The notes below the pieces were generated by a model. The model saw only the letters and a program-made list of their open reading frames with translations. It searched no databases and was not told where the DNA came from. Shown piece by piece: positions 6,168-10,805 of a DNA stretch of 10,805 nucleotides. How positions within the stretch are numbered: position 1 is the first letter of the stretch; each line of letters starts with the position of its first letter. A program made the translations under genes and the position numbers. The stretch is from an uncultured Lachnospiraceae bacterium. Its GTDB lineage: Bacteria; Bacillota; Clostridia; Lachnospirales; Lachnospiraceae. The stretch lies in the NCBI GenBank assembly GCA_949346185.1, contig CASGVX010000048.1, positions 1 to 10,805 of the forward strand, in the 5' to 3' direction.

Positions 6168-7103
6168 TCATGCCTCTAATTTTGCCATAGTCTTTGCCAA
6201 GGAAGACTCGTCCTCCACATTAAGAATCACGGCACCCTTGACCGTACGTTTCACGAAGCCGCACAAAGCCTTTCCAGGCCCCAGCTCAATGTAAGTATCC
6301 GCACCCTTTTTCTGCATATTTAATACAATATCTGAAAAGCGCACCGGAGACACGATCTGCTTGGACAGAATCGGAACAATATCTCCCTCCGACACCACCT
6401 CGCTGGCATCCACATTCGTAAACACCGGTATTTTCATCGGCGAGATGTGCATCTTCTCCAATTCCGGCGTCAGCTTCTCCGCCGCCGGCTGCAGCATAGA
6501 TGTGTGGAATGGCCCGCTGACTTTTAGCTTCACCGTCAGCTTTGCCCCCTTTTCCTTGGCAAGCCTTGCCGCCAGTTCCACTGCCTTCACTGCCCCGGCA
6601 ATGACAATCTGCCCCGGCGCATTATAATTGGCGGGAATCGCCAGTCCCAAGCCCTCTGCCTGAGCCTCCCGGCACGCCTCCTCCACCAATTCTGTATCTA
6701 AACCTATAACGGCATACATCGCTCCCTCCCCGGAAGGAACCGCCTCTGCCATGAATTTTCCTCTCTTCTGAACCAGAGCCACCGCCTCCTCAAAATCCAT
6801 TGCCCCGCTGGCAACATATGCGGTGTACTCCCCTAAACTAAGCCCTGCCGTCATCTCCGCCCTCACGCCGCGCTCTTCTAACACTTTCATGGCGGCAATG
6901 CTCATAGTGAGAATGGCAGGCTGCGCGAACTCTGTCTCTCCTAATTTCTCCTCATCCCCAAAACAAATATCCTTGATGGAATATCCCAAAACCTCATCTG
7001 CCCTGTCAAACACATCCCTCGCAACAGGATAATTCTGATACAATTCTTTTCCCATGCCAGCGTACTGCGCACCCTGACCGCTAAATAAAAATGCTGTTCT
7101 CAT
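6168..7103 (-). CDS. fabD: Malonyl-CoA:ACP transacylase FabD
   Basis: This enzyme moves malonyl groups from CoA to ACP, linking acetyl-CoA carboxylase to chain elongation. The 311-residue protein has AFLFSGQGAQYAGMGKEL at the start, the nucleophile S89 in GLSLGEY, the substrate-carboxylate-binding R114 in QKRG, the catalytic H200 in SGPFHTSML and the C-terminal ELGPGKALCGFVKR. Length is normal. The frame stays open further upstream to 7181, but the real start is the ATG at 7101-7103: it gives the family N-terminus and has GGAGG 6 nt upstream. The upstream extension would translate a spacer with direct repeats. In related operons fabK usually sits just before fabD; here fabD follows acpP directly after 81 nt. 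Confidence 0.97.
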   Translation of the reverse strand: MRTAFLFSGQGAQYAGMGKELYQNYPVARDVFDRADEVLGYSIKDICFGDEEKLGETEFAQPAILTMSIAAMKVLEERGVRAEMTAGLSLGEYTAYVASGAMDFEEAVALVQKRGKFMAEAVPSGEGAMYAVIGLDTELVEEACREAQAEGLGLAIPANYNAPGQIVIAGAVKAVELAARLAKEKGAKLTVKLKVSGPFHTSMLQPAAEKLTPELEKMHISPMKIPVFTNVDASEVVSEGDIVPILSKQIVSPVRFSDIVLNMQKKGADTYIELGPGKALCGFVKRTVKGAVILNVEDESSLAKTMAKLEA

Positions 7104-7144
7104 AAATATCCTCCATTTTTGCGGGTGCCGGGATGGTACGCGTC

Positions 7145-7170
7145 TTTGGCACGCATCCCTTTTGGCACGC
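7145..7170. repeat. Short direct repeat in the acpP-fabD spacer
   Basis: TTTGGCACGC occurs at 7145-7154 and again at 7161-7170, a 16-nt period. The first copy overlaps a potential stem made by GGGATG (7130-7135) and CATCCC (7154-7159). The unit lies between acpP and fabD, where related operons carry fabK. It could be a slipped-strand duplication, a deletion scar or a processing hairpin. The two copies are identical. Confidence 0.6.
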
Positions 7171-7184
7171 CACAGCCCCAAATA

Positions 7185-7406
7185 TTATTTGTGGCTTTCT
7201 ACGAAATCCACTGCATCCTTCACGGTTACAATGGACTCTGGATCTTCGATAGACACGTCAAACTCATCCTCGATATCATTGATAATCTGGAATAAATCTA
7301 AAGAGTCTGCGTCAAGATCGTCCTTTACGCTGGTCTCCAAAGTGATTTCCTCAGCGTCCTTTCCTGTCTGCTCTGCAATGATCTCTCTGATCTTTTCGAA
7401 TACCAT
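7185..7406 (-). CDS. acpP: Acyl carrier protein
   Basis: This 73-residue acidic protein carries the growing acyl chain on 4'-phosphopantetheine. The attachment serine is S35 in DLDADSLDLFQ, followed by the typical helix II IINDIEDEFDVSI. Residues TVKDAVDFVESHK form the last helix. Length and acidity are normal. The ATG has a strong TTAGGAGG site 9 nt upstream. It is preceded by a 119-nt spacer with two hairpins, one capped by a UUCG tetraloop, which may raise or stabilise acpP message relative to its neighbours; ACP is usually needed in large molar excess. The phosphopantetheinyl transferase that activates it is not in the window. Confidence 0.97.
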   Translation of the reverse strand: MVFEKIREIIAEQTGKDAEEITLETSVKDDLDADSLDLFQIINDIEDEFDVSIEDPESIVTVKDAVDFVESHK

Positions 7407-7438
7407 AATCTTTTTCCTCCTAAAGCTTTTTATTTATA

Positions 7439-7459
7439 TATACTGCCGAAGCAGGTATA
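7439..7459 (-). promoter_or_regulatory. UUCG-tetraloop hairpin in the acpP leader
   Basis: On the transcribed strand CTGC, TTCG and GCAG form a C(UUCG)G-capped 4-bp stem, extended by TATA/TATA past one bulged base. It lies about 33 nt before the acpP start. What follows is AU-rich rather than a U-run, so it is more likely a processing or stability element at the 5' end of an acpP-proximal message than a terminator. Confidence 0.55.
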
Positions 7460-7496
7460 CACCCAATCAACATTCTCCCATTCGAGATGAAATCAT

Positions 7497-7513
7497 GACA
7501 TGCAAAACATGTC
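7497..7513. repeat. Small inverted repeat after fabH
   Basis: GACATG (7497-7502) and CATGTC (7508-7513) are exact reverse complements around CAAAA. The unit lies 13 nt past the fabH stop on the minus strand. There is no U-run after it. It may cap the fabH 3' end or be chance. Confidence 0.4.
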
Positions 7514-7525
7514 CTCCATCCCCGG

Positions 7526-8503
7526 CTACCATTCAATAAGCATGGTTCCCCAAGTCATTCCGCCGCCAAACCCGGACAGCATGATTTTATCTCCCCTCTC
7601 GAGAAGCCCCCGCTCATTCAGCTCATTCAGAGCCATGGGTATGCTGGCAGAAGAGGTATTTCCATACCGCTCCATATTCATATAGAACTTCTCCATGGGT
7701 ATGCCCATTTTCTTGGAAACCACCTCCACGATGCGCACATTGGCCTGGTGGGGAATGATATACCTCACCTCATCCTTATCCACCTGAGCCTCCTCCATCA
7801 CCTTCTTCATGCTCCTGACCACATTCTTCGTGGCAAACTTAAAGACCTCCCTGCCATTCATATAGACATACCACTTGGGATCAATCTCCGTTGGCACGTC
7901 ATTAAAGGCATTGCTGCAATTCGTATAACCCTCTGTCAAAATTTCATACATGTCCCCGGCAGATCCAAGATTCTCATGAACCACGCCCGCCTCCTGAGAC
8001 TTCTCCACATAGGCTCCCCCTGCTCCATCTCCAAAAAGCACGCAGGTGGCCCGATCTGTCCAATCTACAATCTTCGAAAGGGTTTCCCCGCCGATGACAA
8101 TGGCGTTCTCAAACATGCCAGACTTGATATATTTATCTGCCGTGCTCAGGGCAAACATAAAGCCGCTGCAAGCTGCCACCACGTCAAAGGCCACGGCACC
8201 CTTCGCCCCAATCTCCTTCTGCACCATGCAAGCCAGAGAAGGCGTCCCATAATCCGGCGTCACTGATGCCACAATAATCAAATCTATATCCTCCCCAGAC
8301 ACCTCCGCCTTTTCCAGCAGCTGCCTCGCCACATCCGCAACCAGCACAGAAGTATTCTCCCCTGCGGAGATATGCCGCTCCTTGATGCCAGTCCTCTGAG
8401 AAATCCACTCATCGCTGGTATCCACAATCTTCGACAAATCCTCATTCGTAATCACCTGCTCTGGCGCCTTCGCCGCAGTCGCAATAACCCTAGTTCTAAT
8501 CAT
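7526..8503 (-). CDS. fabH: Beta-ketoacyl-ACP synthase III (initiation condensing enzyme)
   Basis: This enzyme starts chains by condensing an acyl-CoA primer with malonyl-ACP. The triad is complete: C112 in VAACSGF, H252 in IPHQANVRI and N282 in YGNTSSAS. DEWISQRTGIKERH (31-44) and FGGGMTWGT (312-320) are family blocks. The chosen 325-residue form starts MIRTRVIATA. An ATG four codons upstream (8513-8515) lacks a ribosome binding site, whereas GGAG (8510-8513) lies 6 nt before the internal ATG and gives the usual FabH N-terminus. The start is 14 nt after the fabT stop, so the two are probably translationally coupled. Whether it prefers acetyl-CoA or branched primers cannot be read reliably from the motifs. 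Confidence 0.97.
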   Translation of the reverse strand: MIRTRVIATAAKAPEQVITNEDLSKIVDTSDEWISQRTGIKERHISAGENTSVLVADVARQLLEKAEVSGEDIDLIIVASVTPDYGTPSLACMVQKEIGAKGAVAFDVVAACSGFMFALSTADKYIKSGMFENAIVIGGETLSKIVDWTDRATCVLFGDGAGGAYVEKSQEAGVVHENLGSAGDMYEILTEGYTNCSNAFNDVPTEIDPKWYVYMNGREVFKFATKNVVRSMKKVMEEAQVDKDEVRYIIPHQANVRIVEVVSKKMGIPMEKFYMNMERYGNTSSASIPMALNELNERGLLERGDKIMLSGFGGGMTWGTMLIEW

Positions 8504-8517
8504 TTTCTTCTCCATTT

Positions 8518-8982
8518 CTACTGATCCATGATTGCCAATCCCCGATATCCCTGCTCAATAAAATCCCCCAAATTGTCAATAGCGCGACTCACCGCCCGCC
8601 TTTCTCCATCTGAAAATCCTTTGGTCATGGCCTCTGCCAGCCGCCGATGAAATTCCCTGTGGCTGCGGTACACCTCCCTGCCCATCTCTGTCAGTCCCAG
8701 TTTCACAATCCTGCGATCCTTCTCACTCCTGTGCCGCTCCACATATCCCTTCTTGGCCAGATTATTGATAGCCACGGTCAGCGTCCCCACTGTGATTTTC
8801 AGCATCCCTGCCACCTGAGACATATTGCTGAAATCTTCACTGCCAATGGCCACAATGGTGTGAATCTCAGAGAGGGACAATTTCCCCTCCATCCCATCCA
8901 AAATGGACACATGCTCCAAATGCATAATATTATCAAAAACGGCAATCAGCCGCTTGCTCATTTCCTGATTTTCCCTACTCAT
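8518..8982 (-). CDS. fabT: MarR-family fatty-acid operon repressor, FabT type
   Basis: This 154-residue winged-helix regulator heads the fab operon. The core LSLSEIHTIVAIG, MSQVAGMLKITVGTLTVAINNL (recognition helix region) and KKGYVERHRSEKDRRIVKLGLTEMG (wing) resembles streptococcal FabT, in which long-chain acyl-ACP acts as co-repressor. I infer the same role here from similarity and position. The start is the ATG at 8980-8982, which has GGAG 5 nt upstream. A longer open frame reaches an ATG at 9051, but that would translate across the -10 box, the transcription start and the palindrome, so it is rejected. The palindrome at 9000-9014 lies in the leader, suggesting autoregulation of the whole operon. 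Confidence 0.92.
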   Translation of the reverse strand: MSRENQEMSKRLIAVFDNIMHLEHVSILDGMEGKLSLSEIHTIVAIGSEDFSNMSQVAGMLKITVGTLTVAINNLAKKGYVERHRSEKDRRIVKLGLTEMGREVYRSHREFHRRLAEAMTKGFSDGERRAVSRAIDNLGDFIEQGYRGLAIMDQ

Positions 8983-8993
8983 CCAATCTCCCT

Positions 8994-9014
8994 CAAATAT
9001 TTTGTATATCAAAA
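8994..9014. promoter_or_regulatory. Candidate FabT operator
   Basis: TTTTG, TATAT, CAAAA (9000-9014) is an interrupted palindrome similar in layout to the streptococcal FabT box (TTTGA, 3 nt, TCAAA). A second overlapping near-palindrome, CAAA/TTTG, spans 8994-9004. Both lie about 10-30 nt downstream of the predicted transcription start and upstream of the fabT ribosome binding site, where a bound repressor would block the promoter-proximal region. Confidence 0.6.
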
Positions 9015-9029
9015 CATTTTCCAACATTG

Positions 9030-9058
9030 AGTATAAAGAAAATTTTTCCATACGTCAA
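9030..9058 (-). promoter_or_regulatory. Sigma-A promoter of the fab operon
   Basis: On the minus strand TTGACG (9058-9053) and TATACT (9035-9030) are separated by exactly 17 nt. Each hexamer matches the consensus at five of six positions. Transcription should start near 9022-9024, giving a leader of about 41 nt before fabT. No comparably good promoter is visible elsewhere in the operon, so it probably drives fabT through accA. Confidence 0.85.
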
Positions 9059-9060
9059 GG

Positions 9061-9113
9061 ACAAAAATCAAACCGCACCAGTTCGACCCCTTCCAGCCCG
9101 ATACACAGTGCGG
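9061..9113 (-). terminator. Probable intrinsic terminator after the receiver gene
   Basis: CCGCAC (9073-9078) and GTGCGG (9108-9113) are exact reverse complements with a 29-nt loop. On the transcribed strand the stem is followed by TTTGATTTTTG, a fairly U-rich tail. It sits between the receiver gene stop and the fab promoter, where separation of two operons is expected. The long loop and interrupted U-tract make it moderate in strength. Confidence 0.55.
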
Positions 9114-9123
9114 CTTATTCCTT

Positions 9124-9501
9124 CTATTTTTCACCCTGTTTTTTTAACATTTCCAAAGTTGCCAGCAACACGTCATCCTCCCAAGGTTTTGGAATTAAAA
9201 ACTTCAGTCCGATACCCTTTACTTCCTCCAAAGTACCCGAGTCACAAAGAGAACTCAACATCAATATCTTGACCTTCGGATTGTTCTTCATAAGAATCTG
9301 CGCCGTCTCCAAGCCATCAATTCCCGGCATGATGATGTCCAGAATCACGATGTCAGGCTTCAGTTCGTCATACATCCGAACCCCTTCCTCGCCATTCTTG
9401 GCATATCCAATCACCTCATACCCATTTTCTTCCACAATATCCTTAATCTGCTTCGATGCAAACGGAGAATCATCTACCACCATTATTGTTGTATTTTCCA
9501 T
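9124..9501 (-). CDS. Stand-alone CheY-like response regulator receiver
   Basis: This 125-residue protein is a single receiver domain with no output domain. The acidic pair D10-D11 (VVDDS), phospho-acceptor D55 in VILDIIMPGIDG, switch residue S83 or S84 in MLSS and K105 in IPKPWE are all present, so it should be phosphorylatable. The switch position is Ser rather than the more common Thr, which is an accepted variant. The ATG has an ideal AGGAGG 7 nt upstream and follows the CheX-like gene by 15 nt. That pairing suggests the neighbour dephosphorylates this receiver. It could be a chemotaxis CheY or a receiver for another process; no histidine kinase is visible. A probable terminator follows it. 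Confidence 0.9.
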   Translation of the reverse strand: MENTTIMVVDDSPFASKQIKDIVEENGYEVIGYAKNGEEGVRMYDELKPDIVILDIIMPGIDGLETAQILMKNNPKVKILMLSSLCDSGTLEEVKGIGLKFLIPKPWEDDVLLATLEMLKKQGEK

Positions 9502-9516
9502 TTCTATCCCTCCTAA

Positions 9517-10053
9517 CTAATCATTTTGAAATGAATAAAACAAAAAAACATGCAACATTCCATATTTCGATTCATATGTAATCCTCTGCCTCTGCTTTTT
9601 CTGAAAAGAGACGTCTAGATGCTCCCCTTCCCGAAAATACTGAGGCACAGACAGCCTTGACTTAGTTCCCGTGAGGTTGTTCATCTGGGAAACAGCAAAT
9701 CCACATATGATATTCATGTATTCATTTAAGTATAAATGAAGTTCGTCTTCTGAGGGAAGTTCTCCGCCATTCATCGTCGTCGTGATGAAACGGTACAATT
9801 CTTCAGAAAACTGGCAAACCACAACCGAATTCATAGAACCTTTCGTCTCAATCAGTTCCCTGCATCCCTGATTCAGCAAGCTCTGCTCCTCTTTCTCCCT
9901 CTCGTCGCTGGTCTTCTCGAAATCAATCTTCACCAGTTTTCTCGTCACTTCATAAAATGCCTTGTCAAAAAGCTCTTTCACATCTACATCGGACAATAGG
10001 TCACCCCCATACTCATTTTCTAGTGAACCATACGACCACTCAGACGTTGCCAT
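9517..10053 (-). CDS. CheX-like chemotaxis phosphatase domain protein
   Basis: This 178-residue protein resembles the CheC/CheX/FliY phosphatase group. GSMNSVVVCQFSEELYRFI (72-90) matches the strand-helix start of the CheX fold. LNEYMNIICGFAVSQMNN (109-126) carries E111 and N114 in the ExxN arrangement that these enzymes insert into the active site of phospho-CheY. Only one such motif is seen, as in CheX. The N-terminal 70 residues are charged and helical and I do not recognise them. The ATG at 10051-10053 has only a weak GGTGA site; a TTG 19 codons downstream has a better GGGGGTGA, so the N-terminus is uncertain. It overlaps no neighbour and sits directly before the receiver gene. The family call rests on motif pattern, so moderate confidence. 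Confidence 0.72.
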   Translation of the reverse strand: MATSEWSYGSLENEYGGDLLSDVDVKELFDKAFYEVTRKLVKIDFEKTSDEREKEEQSLLNQGCRELIETKGSMNSVVVCQFSEELYRFITTTMNGGELPSEDELHLYLNEYMNIICGFAVSQMNNLTGTKSRLSVPQYFREGEHLDVSFQKKQRQRITYESKYGMLHVFLFYSFQND

Positions 10054-10073
10054 TCACCGTAACGCCTAAACTG

Positions 10074-10478
10074 CTAATTACCCAAAAAGCGCATCTTTCC
10101 CTTGGAACTTTTCTTGGAATCCGGCTTACTCTCCGCCGGCTTTTCCACATAAAAACTGGAAAACTTGTCAGTCATTTTCTTCTGGCAATCCTTGCAGTAC
10201 CTCCCCGTACGAATCGGTTTGCCGCAGGACTCACAGTCTATGGAAATACCTGAATCCTTAGAGAATATCAATCGTTCCTGACGCACCCATTTCTTAATCT
10301 GCTGGATGGGAATCTCATTCTCCTCCGCCACGACAGACATGGTCGCCGTAGGATTTTCTTGGATAAATTTCCTCACCTCAAAAAATTTATCTTCCATCTC
10401 TTTTGCGCAGGTCGGGCAGAGCGGATCCCCCGAATAGTTAAACAGCTTCCTGCATTTTTTGCAATTCCTTACGTCCAT
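10074..10478 (-). CDS. YvyF-family flagellar-operon zinc-ribbon protein
   Basis: This 134-residue protein resembles Bacillus YvyF, a flagellar-operon family of unknown biochemical role. An N-terminal zinc ribbon (C6-x2-C9, C21-x2-C24) is followed by a helical segment with helix-turn-helix character (about 42-72, TATMSVVAEENEIPIQQIKKWV), then a second ribbon (C82-x2-C85, C95-x2-C98) and a basic, low-complexity tail. The layout and the phrase CESCGKPIRTGRYCKDC match the family. The ribosome binding site GGAGG overlaps the comF stop and the genes are 9 nt apart. In Bacillus the comF-yvyF pair lies upstream of flgM/flgN/flgK/flgL; here CheX- and CheY-like genes take that place, which fits a motility role for the cluster. 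Confidence 0.85.
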   Translation of the reverse strand: MDVRNCKKCRKLFNYSGDPLCPTCAKEMEDKFFEVRKFIQENPTATMSVVAEENEIPIQQIKKWVRQERLIFSKDSGISIDCESCGKPIRTGRYCKDCQKKMTDKFSSFYVEKPAESKPDSKKSSKGKMRFLGN

Positions 10479-10487
10479 AATTCCCTC

Positions 10488-10805
10488 CTAATATCCTTTG
10501 CCTGTGCAGACGCACAGAAAATAGATTTTATCCGTTCCATTAGTACGCAGAACATGTGAACACGATTCAGCTGTGCTTCCTGTCGTATAAATATCATCGA
10601 TAATTATAACACATCTTTCATATTTGCACAACTCCCCTGACACATTTCCTACATAAAATGCCTCCCGCAGATTTTTCTGCCTCTCCCCCTTGGACAACTC
10701 TTTCTGAGGGATGGTATCCTTCTTGCGAAAGAGATATTCTGCATCCACAGCCACGCCGCAACGCTCCCCCAGTTCCCGGGCTATCAGCTCTGCCTGATTA
10801 TATCC
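10488..10805 (-). CDS. comF: ComF-family phosphoribosyltransferase-like protein (5' end outside window)
   Basis: These are the last 105 residues of a ComF/GntX-type protein, a homologue of the late-competence protein ComFC needed for DNA uptake; its molecular role is not firmly known. The frame is open to the window edge and begins GYNQAELIARELGERCG, the classic ComF block. It is followed by PQKELSKGERQKNLREAF and the phosphoribosyl-diphosphate-binding motif VIIIDDIYTTGST. The four-cysteine N-terminal zinc ribbon expected in the family would lie beyond the window. An in-frame GTG at 10752-10754 is internal, not the start. It is coupled to the YvyF-family gene by a 9-nt gap. Confidence 0.93.
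   Translation of the reverse strand, partial: GYNQAELIARELGERCGVAVDAEYLFRKKDTIPQKELSKGERQKNLREAFYVGNVSGELCKYERCVIIIDDIYTTGSTAESCSHVLRTNGTDKIYFLCVCTGKGY

Noticed and set aside
7104..7181. N-terminal extension of FabD to an ATG at 7181
   Set aside because: The extra 26 residues are not part of the family and include translated direct repeats. GGAGG precedes the ATG at 7101-7103, which yields the canonical AFLFSGQGAQ start.
7748..8266. 172-codon plus-strand ORF opposite fabH
   Set aside because: It overlaps the conserved fabH catalytic region and has no ribosome binding site or family motif.
8504..8515. Upstream start MEKK for FabH
   Set aside because: There is no ribosome binding site before it. 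The purine-rich stretch covering these codons is itself the ribosome binding site for the ATG at 8501-8503.
8983..9051. N-terminal extension of the FabT-type gene to an ATG at 9051
   Set aside because: The extension would cover the -10 box, the predicted transcription start and the operator palindrome, and has no ribosome binding site. The ATG at 8980-8982 has a well-spaced GGAG.
9002..9520. 172-codon plus-strand ORF opposite the receiver gene and fab promoter
   Set aside because: It is antisense to a complete CheY-like receiver and runs through promoter, operator and terminator signals; its Ser/Phe-rich translation matches nothing.

Overview
The window looks like a chromosomal piece of an anaerobic low-to-mid-GC Firmicute, most likely class Clostridia and plausibly a motile member of the Lachnospiraceae. 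The reasons are a FabT-type MarR repressor heading a type II fatty-acid-synthesis operon that ends in split acetyl-CoA carboxylase genes, strong AGGAGG-type ribosome binding sites, and a ComF-YvyF gene pair as found beside Firmicute flagellar loci. All fifteen genes lie on the minus strand, so the window reads biologically from right (10805) to left (1). The genus call is inference.

Region 1 (10805 to about 9060) holds four tightly packed genes: the 3' part of a comF-type phosphoribosyltransferase gene, a zinc-ribbon protein of the YvyF flagellar-operon family, a CheX-like chemotaxis phosphatase and a stand-alone CheY-like receiver. Gaps are 9, 20 and 15 nt, so they are probably one transcript. 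A probable terminator hairpin (9061-9113) follows the receiver gene.

Region 2 (9058 to 1) is the fatty-acid operon. A near-consensus sigma-A promoter (TTGACG, 17 nt, TATACT; 9058-9030) and an AT-rich TTTTG/CAAAA palindrome (9000-9014) precede fabT. The order is then fabT, fabH, acpP, fabD, fabG, fabF, accB, fabZ, accC, accD and accA, the last cut by the window edge. Together these encode the repressor, acetyl-CoA carboxylase (AccABCD), malonyl transfer to ACP (FabD), initiation (FabH), elongation (FabF), ketoreduction (FabG) and dehydration (FabZ). Visible active-site residues are intact in all of them. The one core step not encoded is enoyl-ACP reduction: fabK, usually found between acpP and fabD in this operon type, is absent and the slot is an 81-nt spacer with a short direct repeat.

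Most gaps inside the operon are short. The exception is the 277-nt fabG-fabF spacer, which is packed with inverted repeats, including a long one whose arm contains the fabG stop codon and three GCGAAGC mini-hairpin motifs. It looks like a REP/MITE-type insertion or a compound RNA-processing/attenuation element and is the least explained part of the window. Smaller signals are a UUCG-tetraloop hairpin before acpP, a perfect 6-3-6 palindrome before fabG, and accA starting with TTG directly after the in-frame accD stop. I saw no tRNA, rRNA, CRISPR array, transposase or gene remnant. Apart from these details, the window is a conventional housekeeping region.
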